Source of the DNA: Marinilabilia sp046483585
GTDB taxonomy: Bacteria; Bacteroidota; Bacteroidia; Bacteroidales; Marinilabiliaceae
DNA: 45,846 nucleotides
Direction: 5' to 3'
Assembly (NCBI GenBank): GCA_046483585.1
Contig: JAWOCV010000255.1
Span: forward strand, 1 to 45,846
Of the stretch, positions 7,258 to 14,880 are shown one piece after another. The translations under genes were made by a program, and so were the position numbers. Below the pieces are notes generated by a model that searched no databases, was not told the DNA's origin, and was given only the letters and a program-made list of their open reading frames with translations. The first letter of the stretch is position 1; each line of letters opens with the position of its first letter.

Positions 7258-10200
7258 TTACTTTTTGATCAGCTTATTGAGTGAAACCTTTCCACTGTCA
7301 TCTATGATTTGGATGATAAAAACACCCGGTTTAAAGTGGGATGTATTGATAACTTCTTCCGGGGTGGCAATTTCGAAGACAATTTGCCCCGATTGTGCCA
7401 CAATAATAATCCGTTCGATATTTTCTGCATTTTCGATATTGATCTTGTCATCGAATGGATTTGGCCAAACTTGTGGTTTTGTTTGTTCTGTTTGATTTAT
7501 GGATGTGGCCACTTCAGGTTCAAAGTTGGCAGTCAGATCTACATCAGCCGCCGGCATAGTAAGGTTGGTTGAAGCACTTGCCGGGTCATCCAGATACTGA
7601 GTATCGCCTGTCCATTCAGTGAACTGATAACCGGTTTCGGGTGTAGCGGTAACAGTAATTGATGCACCTTCGGTATAAGTACCTTCGCCCGATGTAGTTC
7701 CATCATCTGTTGGAGAGGAATCTGTGGTGAGTTGATATTCGGAAAGAATATCGGCAGATGAAGTGGGAGCACCATCCAGAGAGAGCGTGTAATTTCCGGC
7801 ATCATCACCTGTCAGTTCTGCGTTTGTAATGGACACTGTGATATCTGAACCGGCTTCAGCCTGTTCAAATTCTGCTGTGATATTGGTCAAATCAACGTCA
7901 TCATCACCTACTATATCCTGCAAGGAAAGATTGTTCCCGTTAATTGTGGCGGTGGTTGTTTCATCATACACTTTGTCATCGACAGAGAAACTGCCTTCTA
8001 TTGTCAATTCCCGGGTATTGGTGGTAAATGAAACCTCATTGCCATAGGTTATGCGCTTTTCGTCTTCTACATAAGCCCGGGCATAATATGTTGTGTTGGG
8101 ATGAAGTGCGGAAATATTGGCTGAAAAGCTACCTGTTTCTGTTGCCGACCCTTCCTGTGTTTTGGAATCGTCTATTGTAGGTGCTTCCGAAGTGTTCCAG
8201 CATATGCCGTGCTCTGTTACGGTTTCTGACCCCAGACCTGTAATTTCTCCATTGGCTGTTGCAGATTTTGCAGTAATATCCGAAGCATCATTGGTGGTGA
8301 GATTATGCGGGAAAAACTGATCGGTCAGGAAAGGGTATCCGTTATTGATTTCAGCATCGATGTTCCAGATATCGTCTGTGCCGTTGTCGGTCTCCTCAAC
8401 AAAGTCCCATCCTGCATCTGTAAAAAAAGATCTGGTAGTCATTTCTGTGGTAGAGCTTGCACCAAGATCGTTGCAGCCTGTTTTATTCTCGTCATGAAAG
8501 GATTTTTCGGGAAATATGCCGGAAATAAAACCACCCAGGCCTCCGACATACTCGTTCCCTGAAGGATACGCTATAGAATAACTGTTGGCAATGGTATTAT
8601 TTTCCGTACTACTTCCGACCAATCCCCCAACGCGGTCGTATCCTTTGGCACTTCCTGAAGCATAGGAATCGGTTAATGTTGAATTTTGTAATGTCCCGCA
8701 TAGTCCGCCAACCCAGGTTCCTCCATCCAAATTACCTGTTCCGGTAGTAACGCTGGCAGATGAATAGCACTGAGAAATGAAAGTACTGCTAAAACCCTCT
8801 CCGATCAATCCCCCGAGAGAACTTGATTTAATGGGAAATCCTGAGAGGTTACTGGTTTTCCCTTTTATTGTCCCAGATGAAAAACAGTTGGTAATTTCCG
8901 CGTTGTAGGCACTACCTGCCAGTGCGCCAGAAGTTCCCTGTGCTGAAATATAGGTATCCACCATTCCAAGATTGGCGACTTTTCCACCATTAATACTTTT
9001 AAATAGCCCTGTACCATCATTACTGTAATTGTCAACATAAAGATTGGAAATATGATATCCCTGACCATCGTATCCTCCTGAAAAAGTATAGTTACTGTTC
9101 CATCCATCTCCTCCGTTCCAGTTTCTTGTTTCATAGGCATTGATGTCATTCATCTGTATAAAATACTTGTCATGATAATAGGAGTGTTCACCAATTGTTT
9201 TGAGATCATCCAGAGAATAAATTTTAAACGGGTTGTTTTCAGTTCCCATCCCTTCGAAATGAGTTCCAACTGCCAGTTCTTTTTCTTCCCCGTAGACAGT
9301 CCCGCTTTCATTTGTTGCATAAGCTCTCACGTAGTATGTGGTGAGATCCGACAACCCGGTAATTTCTGAAGTAAAAGCTCCGGGGGCATCTGTTTCTCCT
9401 TCACTGGTCTTATTATCATCTATTGTCGGCGAACCGTCAGAGTTCCAGCAAATGCCTTGATCCTGAATGGTTGAGGTTCCTAATGAAGTGATTTCTCCCG
9501 TTACCGTAGGTGGCGAGATGGAAACATCTCTTTCTCCGGTAATCACTTCAGGCGGAACGCTTTGATTGGAGAAATAGGGATAGCCTTTGTTAATATTATT
9601 ATAGATACTCCAAATATTTTCGGTACCGTTATTGCTTTCTCCGTCAAAATCCCATCCGGCATCAATGAAAGTGGCCTGAGCGGTCATTTCGGAGGTGGTT
9701 TTCCCGGTACCGCCATCCGAAGTTTCCTGTTCTGAGGTTTCTTTGTCCCAGAAACTTGCAGAAAAAGTTGAATTGTCATCGTTTCCGTTCAGCCCTCCGG
9801 TGTTCGCATCTCCCCTGACGGTTCCTCCCGAATATGTATGGTTGATTTCTGATGATGATTTTCCGGTAAGTCCGCCTGTATTGGTTCCACCGTAAACTGA
9901 TGCCACAGAATAGCTGTTGTTGACAGAAGTATTCTGGTCGGCTATTCCAACGAGTCCCCCTGTTTGATTTGTACCACTCACATTTCCGCTTGAAGAACAG
10001 ACTGAGACTTCTGTCTCCACGGCATTTCCGATAAGGGCGCCTGTATTTTCATAAGCATTGATGTCTGCATTGATAATATTTGTGTTTTTGATGAGAGCAT
10101 TGTCTGTGTATCCGAAAAGACCCTGGTTTTGACCACTTCCGGAACGGTTGATCATTAAATTACTGATTCCGTATCCTTGTCCGTCATAGATTCCGGAAAA

Positions 10201-11799
10201 AGCCACCGGGTCAGTTGCATCATTATTGCCAATAGGAATAAAACCTTCGTTAAGATTCCAGGCATCAAAATCCGAAGCATTTATGTTTTTTGTTTGTTGG
10301 AAAACTTTGTCCCAAGTATCAGGAGAAACCGAAAGCCAGTAAAGTTCAAATGCCGTGGCAATGGTAAAAGGATCATCTTCAGTGCCGGCTTCATCGGGGA
10401 AAACATCTGTCACCCATTGGGGATTACCTTCAATTGCTCCTTCAATGGAATTGGAAGAAATGTCCCAGGTTGTTGTGCCTTCTCCTTCACCCATGCGGAA
10501 ACAGGCAGCAAGCCCCGATTCTGTTTCATTCAGAGAACGCATCATATTTTGACGGATTTCTTCTGTACTTCGGGCAACGTTCCATATCCTTACTTCATCA
10601 ATCCTGCCTTGAAAACCGTTCCCAATGGTTTTTTCATCATCGTTATCATTGAAAGTGAAATCGGTTTGTTGTTGAAGGGGAATTTCTTTGCCGTTTACAT
10701 AGAATGTTCCGGCATCACTCTCTCCGTTTTTCACGAAAACCACGTGGTTCCATTCATCAGGAACTACTGCGTTGTCTTCGCTGACAGCTACCCATGTGCC
10801 CGGTCCGGTAACTGCCAACACGTTGTTGTTGTTATTGCCTATTCCTGTTTCAAACTGCCAGCAACCTGAGCTTCCGCCGCTGCGAGTAGAATAAATTGTT
10901 TGCCTGCTGGAAAGATCGGTTGGGTAAATCCATGCCTCAACAGTGACAGTATTGTTTACATCGAGGCTTGAAGGTGACTGAAGATTAATCATATCATCAG
11001 TTCCATCGAACTCAAGAGCACCACTATTGAACGAGGAACTAAAATCGGCAACCCATTTGGGCTCGCTTCCATCAGGTTTTAGTGTTCCTGTATTATTATC
11101 AGGACTGCTGTCGGAAGTAATGGTTCCACTTCCGTCGTTCATTGTGTAATAGGCTTCGAGACCGTTTTCATCTCCTGTCAGACCGTCATTCATTGCTTCT
11201 TGTATCTCGGTTTGTGAACGAGCGACCGACCAAACCCGAACTTCATCAATTCTGCCATTGAAGAATGAGCCGCCATTGGTTCCTGCTCCAATTGTTACGG
11301 GATCACTATTTCCGGCAAACTGATAATCGGTTTCCTGCTGAAGTGCAACTTGTTCTCCGTTGACAAAAATTGAAGTGTTACTTGAACCCGCATCATTATC
11401 CCATTGGTAAACCATTGCCACATGATTCCATTGATTTGTGTTGATGGTATTATCGTCACTTTCTGCCACCCACGTGCTTACCCCGGTTACAGCCACTACA
11501 TTGGAATGGTTGTAACCGGTCCCAACCTCAAGTTGCCAGGAATCCGACGCGTTTCCGAACCGGTTTGAAAAGACTGTATGCCTTCCGGAGAGGTCTGTCG
11601 GAAAAATCCATGCTTCTACCGTGATTTCAAGATTGGTGTTGTCGTAAAGGGAATTTAATGGGTCAATTTTTACATAATTGCTGTTACCATCAAATTCCAG
11701 GGAGTAGTTTTGTGCTGTAGAAAATTTCTCTCCGGAAAAGAAAAGGAAGATTAATATGAAAATGCTTAAAAATGAAGGAAGTGAAGTAAAGTTTTTCAT
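7258..11799 (-). CDS. Large modular T9SS surface protein (LamG2-GLUG-MBG-InlB-like)
   Basis: A 1513-residue secreted protein of unknown ligand. Signal peptide about 1-30 (ends STAQ). Two LamG/concanavalin-like domains at about 31-250 and 258-465 (VEAWIFPTDLSGR and VEAWIYPTDLSSR; GRIDEVRVW and GRIDEVRIW). Then a GLUG-rich block plus a fibronectin-like unit (about 469-845; NTGGLTGKSSSEIN, GICWNSDGSPTIDD) and a second copy of the same module (about 849-1260; GICWNTSEAPTIDD). An MBG/YDG-like domain follows (about 1263-1350, KVYDETTTATINGN), then an InlB-type bacterial repeat (about 1353-1428, GYQFTEWTGD), and a C-terminal T9SS sorting domain (about 1440-1513, VWPNPFDDKINIEN...KPGVFIIQI). Probably an adhesin or glycan-binding surface protein. 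It is divergent from the membrane sensor gene at 12208, which may control it (inference). Confidence 0.9.
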   Translation of the reverse strand: MKNFTSLPSFLSIFILIFLFFSGEKFSTAQNYSLEFDGNSNYVKIDPLNSLYDNTNLEITVEAWIFPTDLSGRHTVFSNRFGNASDSWQLEVGTGYNHSNVVAVTGVSTWVAESDDNTINTNQWNHVAMVYQWDNDAGSSNTSIFVNGEQVALQQETDYQFAGNSDPVTIGAGTNGGSFFNGRIDEVRVWSVARSQTEIQEAMNDGLTGDENGLEAYYTMNDGSGTITSDSSPDNNTGTLKPDGSEPKWVADFSSSFNSGALEFDGTDDMINLQSPSSLDVNNTVTVEAWIYPTDLSSRQTIYSTRSGGSSGCWQFETGIGNNNNNVLAVTGPGTWVAVSEDNAVVPDEWNHVVFVKNGESDAGTFYVNGKEIPLQQQTDFTFNDNDDEKTIGNGFQGRIDEVRIWNVARSTEEIRQNMMRSLNETESGLAACFRMGEGEGTTTWDISSNSIEGAIEGNPQWVTDVFPDEAGTEDDPFTIATAFELYWLSVSPDTWDKVFQQTKNINASDFDAWNLNEGFIPIGNNDATDPVAFSGIYDGQGYGISNLMINRSGSGQNQGLFGYTDNALIKNTNIINADINAYENTGALIGNAVETEVSVCSSSGNVSGTNQTGGLVGIADQNTSVNNSYSVASVYGGTNTGGLTGKSSSEINHTYSGGTVRGDANTGGLNGNDDNSTFSASFWDKETSEQETSDGGTGKTTSEMTAQATFIDAGWDFDGESNNGTENIWSIYNNINKGYPYFSNQSVPPEVITGERDVSISPPTVTGEITSLGTSTIQDQGICWNSDGSPTIDDNKTSEGETDAPGAFTSEITGLSDLTTYYVRAYATNESGTVYGEEKELAVGTHFEGMGTENNPFKIYSLDDLKTIGEHSYYHDKYFIQMNDINAYETRNWNGGDGWNSNYTFSGGYDGQGYHISNLYVDNYSNDGTGLFKSINGGKVANLGMVDTYISAQGTSGALAGSAYNAEITNCFSSGTIKGKTSNLSGFPIKSSSLGGLIGEGFSSTFISQCYSSASVTTGTGNLDGGTWVGGLCGTLQNSTLTDSYASGSAKGYDRVGGLVGSSTENNTIANSYSIAYPSGNEYVGGLGGFISGIFPEKSFHDENKTGCNDLGASSTTEMTTRSFFTDAGWDFVEETDNGTDDIWNIDAEINNGYPFLTDQFFPHNLTTNDASDITAKSATANGEITGLGSETVTEHGICWNTSEAPTIDDSKTQEGSATETGSFSANISALHPNTTYYARAYVEDEKRITYGNEVSFTTNTRELTIEGSFSVDDKVYDETTTATINGNNLSLQDIVGDDDVDLTNITAEFEQAEAGSDITVSITNAELTGDDAGNYTLSLDGAPTSSADILSEYQLTTDSSPTDDGTTSGEGTYTEGASITVTATPETGYQFTEWTGDTQYLDDPASASTNLTMPAADVDLTANFEPEVATSINQTEQTKPQVWPNPFDDKINIENAENIERIIIVAQSGQIVFEIATPEEVINTSHFKPGVFIIQIIDDSGKVSLNKLIKK

Positions 11800-12207
11800 A
11801 GTAATTAGTTTTAATGATTAATTATCAAGTCTCGTTTCCGTATATTTTAGGGTCCTTAAGAACCATCTTGCTGGGATTTTATGAGGCCTGACTTTTTCAC
11901 TTCAAGAGACAGAGGCTCCTGCATGATGAGTTTACCGTTTCGAAAGGCCGATCCCAACATGCCGCTCCATGCCCACGCTCTCTGCTTCCTTTTCTCTTCC
12001 TTTTGCCTGTGGGTTATATATGAGAATATAGCGATCGGTTTGAACAGCCTTTAAAGCTATTCAATCATTTTGTTATCTTTGAATCTGAAGGCGGGACAAA
12101 AGCGGGACATCGCGATTTGTTTTGTCAGTGATTTCATTTTTTGGATAAAACTACTTTTGTGATACATTAAAGGGCCGCTGTATTCCAGGAGGAAACAACA
12201 GTTATTT
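11800..12207. promoter_or_regulatory. Divergent intergenic region with candidate -7 boxes and direct repeat
   Basis: A 408-bp region between the surface-protein gene and the sensor gene. Rightward TAnnTTTG boxes occur at 12074-12081 (TATCTTTG) and 12152-12159 (TACTTTTG). Two GCGGGACA repeats 11 bp apart (about 12091-12109) sit between them and could be an operator. An AGGAGG sequence at 12187-12192 is 15 nt before the sensor ATG, too far for a standard ribosome binding site. No ORF seen. Confidence 0.4.
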
Positions 12208-13950
12208 ATGAGACCGGCAAACTTTTTATTATCTCTTCGGGGTGGGTTTTTGAAGATTTGTCTTGTTTTGATAGTGCTGTTTTTGTCAGGATGTAACGAT
12301 AAAAATATTTCGGGTGATCATGTTTCATTTCAGGTAGAAAATTCCCGGCAGGAGATTACCGTACTTGACGGGAAGATGGCTTTTTACTGGAACCAGCTTT
12401 TGAAACCCACTGATTTTCAATCTGAGGATATACCCGTTATGTCAGCACTTGTTGATTTTCCGGAATCCTGGAATAATTTTGAAATTGATGGGAAATCATT
12501 GCCTGGACGCGGACATGCAACTTACAGAACATGTTTCGTGGTCGACTCGGTAAGGCCCCTCGCGTTGAAAGTATTTGATTATTGCAATGCATTCAGGTTG
12601 TGGATCAATGGAGAGTTGGTTGCTCAAAAGGGGATGCCAACCACAAATGCAGAAAATAATACAGCAGCAAAAGTGAATGTAGTTGAATCATTTATTCCTG
12701 AAAAAGGAATGAATGAACTGGTACTCCAGACGGCCAATTATGAAGAGCATTATGGCGGCTTCAGGCAGGCACTTCTGATTGGAGAGGAAGCGCAGATTCG
12801 ACTAATGGCATCGAAAGAAAAAACAGCTGATGCATTTGTTCTTGGCGTAATATTGATGATGGCCTTGTATCATCTTGTTTTGTTTGTAATGAACAGGGAG
12901 AGAAAAGCATTTTTGTGGTTCGGCCTGATGGCATTTTTCATTGCGCTTCGCCAGGGACTTCTTTCGCACCTGCAAATTTTCGATTACTGGTTGCAGGAAA
13001 ATGTGCACTTGTATCTGAAACTGGCAATTTCGGCAGCTATTCTGACTTCAGTAACCCTGTTCTTCTTCTTTTATTCTGTTTACCCGTTGTGGCTAAAGAG
13101 GTGGATACGTGATGTTTATAGCATTATATCCATAATTTTTGTATTGGCTGCCATGCTGTTGCCTGTATATTTTGTGTCTGTAGGTATACATTTCTTTCAG
13201 GTCTTTATCATCGTAGGTCTTTCATACATTTTTTATCTCACCGTAAAAGCGCTTCCCGGATCATCCAGATATAAAAGGATGATTGGTGCCGGTATCATAC
13301 TTTTTTTGTTGGCCACAGTTTTAGAGGTGTTTATTTTTAACAGGGCTGTATATTCAGGCTACACATTACATTACGGACTGGTTGGATTTATTATTTTTCA
13401 GTCGTTTGCCTTATCGGCCGATTTCTCTGCTACCAGTCGTAAAAATAGAGAGCTAACTGTAGCCCTCGACCGGTATAATAAAAATCTTCAAATCGAAGTG
13501 GAGAATAAATCGAGAGAAGTCATCGAAGCCAAGGAGCGAGAATTGCTTTCGGTTGTGATGCAGAAAACGGGAACAGATAAACTATTAAAAAAAATCGAAG
13601 AGAAGCTGAGCCGGATTTCCTATGCCGACGTGAAAGAAAATAATGAGCAGATATCCGATGTTGTGAAACTAATCCAAAACGCACTAAATTCAGATGAGAG
13701 TGAAAAATATTTGCTCCACTTCGAGAAAATCTATCCCGGATTTTTCGATGCTTTGAAAACATTGCATCCCGCTCTTAGCCCTAATGAGCTGAAACTTTGT
13801 GCGTACCTCAAGATGAATCTGGGATACAAAGAAATTGCAGGATTTTTGCACATCGAGCCCGAGTCGATACGAAAAGCCAAAACACGAATGCGTAAAAAAA
13901 TGGGACTTTTATCGAACAGGGATATTCAGGACTATTTGATGAATTTCTAG
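12208..13950 (+). CDS. Membrane sensor-regulator: 7TM-DISM-like region with LuxR-type HTH
   Basis: A 580-residue one-protein signalling candidate. An N-terminal hydrophobic stretch ends in a lipobox-like LFLSG-C29. A beta-rich, galactose-binding-like region follows (about 45-200; FRLWINGELVAQKG). About seven hydrophobic segments at 208-405 resemble the 7TM-DISM module; a predicted coiled coil lies at about 408-460, and a C-terminal LuxR/GerE-like helix-turn-helix at about 515-580 (LSPNELKLCAYLKMNLGYKE...SIRKAKTRMRKKMGL). There is no histidine kinase or receiver, so it probably couples an extracellular ligand directly to DNA binding at the membrane (inference). The TM-plus-HTH layout is known from uncharacterised Bacteroidota regulators. 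The obvious candidate target is the divergent surface-protein gene. Confidence 0.8.
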   Translation: MRPANFLLSLRGGFLKICLVLIVLFLSGCNDKNISGDHVSFQVENSRQEITVLDGKMAFYWNQLLKPTDFQSEDIPVMSALVDFPESWNNFEIDGKSLPGRGHATYRTCFVVDSVRPLALKVFDYCNAFRLWINGELVAQKGMPTTNAENNTAAKVNVVESFIPEKGMNELVLQTANYEEHYGGFRQALLIGEEAQIRLMASKEKTADAFVLGVILMMALYHLVLFVMNRERKAFLWFGLMAFFIALRQGLLSHLQIFDYWLQENVHLYLKLAISAAILTSVTLFFFFYSVYPLWLKRWIRDVYSIISIIFVLAAMLLPVYFVSVGIHFFQVFIIVGLSYIFYLTVKALPGSSRYKRMIGAGIILFLLATVLEVFIFNRAVYSGYTLHYGLVGFIIFQSFALSADFSATSRKNRELTVALDRYNKNLQIEVENKSREVIEAKERELLSVVMQKTGTDKLLKKIEEKLSRISYADVKENNEQISDVVKLIQNALNSDESEKYLLHFEKIYPGFFDALKTLHPALSPNELKLCAYLKMNLGYKEIAGFLHIEPESIRKAKTRMRKKMGLLSNRDIQDYLMNF

Positions 13951-13997
13951 TTTAAAGGCTCAACTTAAAACGGCATATTTATAGAAGCTGTAAAATT

Positions 13998-14194
13998 AAA
14001 CTCTGTCCATAAACCCAATAGATCGTTATATTTTTAGATTTTAGATCTAAGATGATTCATTTTATTGTTAATAAACAGCATTTTAACACAAATGATTCTT
14101 CAATATTAAAACAACTGATAAACAGACACTTGAAAAAGTTTAACGGACTATTGTAAACCAATAGTCATTAATATTGCAGTTTATGACAGAGTTT
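13998..14194. repeat. Outer inverted repeat enclosing a CAATAG element
   Basis: AAACTCTGTCCATAAAC (13998-14014) and GTTTATGACAGAGTTT (14179-14194) are inverted copies differing by one base deletion. They enclose MITE-like copy 2, which suggests an element inserted into an older palindrome. Confidence 0.6.
14016..14153 (-). repeat. MITE-like CAATAG element, copy 2 (inverted)
   Basis: A 138-bp copy in reverse orientation: CAATAGATCGTTA at the left, TAACGGACTATTG at the right. Both flanks read TAAACC, a clean 6-bp direct duplication. Immediately beyond, another partial end (CAATAGTC, 14159) appears. Confidence 0.75.
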
Positions 14195-14235
14195 ATTTCA
14201 CAGTCTCAGAATTTTCCAATAATCGTTCAAAGGCT

Positions 14236-14591
14236 ATGAAAAAATCTATCTATGTATTATTCCTGCTCATGTGTCTTTCGTTTTTCAGCTGTGAAAAGGA
14301 CAAAAACAGAAATACATTTAATTTATCTAATTTATTCAATAGTCCGTTAAACTTTTGCAAGAGCCTTTGATTCAATTGTTTATATTTAAATGGTTCTTTG
14401 TGTCAAAATGCAGATTTTCAGTGTTATACGATTCATCTTACATCTAATATCTAATAATCTAACGATCTATTGTTATTGGGATGCTGTCAATAATGGGCGA
14501 AAATGCTTCGGCCTTCTTCAATCGAAATAATAATTCGTTGTATGGCCAGAGAACTCTGGATGCATCAATGGAAGGAATTGGCACAAAATAA
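14236..14591 (+). pseudogene. Lipoprotein gene remnant interrupted by a CAATAG element
   Basis: The ATG at 14236 opens MKKSIYVLFLLMCLSFFSC, then EKDKNRN: a full lipoprotein signal with C19. The frame runs into MITE-like copy 3 at 14337 and stops inside it (44 codons). Beyond the element another frame (14481-14591) reads MLSIMGENASAFFNRN... and ends GIGTK-stop, which looks like a protein C-terminus but is out of frame with the first part. I read this as a short lipoprotein gene broken by insertion and decay. Joining the flanks after removing the element and one TTATT copy does not restore a long frame, so more damage must have occurred, or the 3' segment is unrelated. Confidence 0.45.
14337..14472 (+). 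repeat. MITE-like CAATAG element, copy 3
   Basis: A 136-bp copy, CAATAGTCCGTTA to TAACGATCTATTG, flanked on both sides by TTATT (14332-14336 and 14473-14477). It lies within the reading frame of a lipoprotein remnant. Confidence 0.78.
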
Positions 14592-14652
14592 TCTGTTTTG
14601 ATCGATCCACCTGTTTTTTTCTGTATGTTTGAATGACAATAATAAAAAAAAT

Positions 14653-14712
14653 ATGAAACGAGTCTGGCAAAGGATGCTTTAATAAGAACCTTTATAGAGC
14701 CCTGCATGCGAG
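14653..14712 (+). repeat. ATGAAAC...ATGCGAG interspersed repeat, copy 3
   Basis: A 60-bp diverged copy: begins ATGAAACGAG, ends ATGCGAG, middle only weakly similar (ATAAGAACCTTTATA). Confidence 0.45.
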
Positions 14713-14757
14713 TTATTCCGAACCTGTGAGCCAATATATTAGACAAGCATTGTAATA

Positions 14758-14817
14758 ATGAAACGAGCATGACAAGGTTTCTCACAAAAGAACATGTATA
14801 AACCTCAGTCATGCGAG
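14758..14817 (+). repeat. ATGAAAC...ATGCGAG interspersed repeat, copy 4
   Basis: A 60-bp unit, ATGAAACGAGCATGA to TCATGCGAG, with the core CACAAAAGAACATGT. Closest to the copy at 6732. Confidence 0.6.
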
Positions 14818-14840
14818 TTCCCTGTCTACCGACAGGCAGG

Positions 14841-14880
14841 CATTCGACCAAATACTTAAATCAATTATTTACGAATGAAA
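14841..14880. repeat. CATTCG...CGAATGAAA palindromic repeat, copy 3, over the GH28 start
   Basis: CATTCGACCAAATACTTAAA and the following ATTTACGAATGAAA almost repeat 6698-6737. The conserved ATG of the repeat is the start codon of the GH28 gene, so the repeat supplies its translation start region. Just upstream, CCTGTC...GACAGG forms a small hairpin. Confidence 0.6.

Noticed and set aside
10177..10869. 230-codon plus-strand ORF
   Set aside because: It lies entirely opposite the 1513-residue surface protein, whose domains are clear; the antisense translation has no signal, domain or start context.
14459..14851. 130-codon minus-strand ORF
   Set aside because: Its N-terminus (CLPVGRQGTRM) is translated from palindromic repeat DNA and the rest crosses two ATGAAAC repeats; a repeat-born spurious frame.
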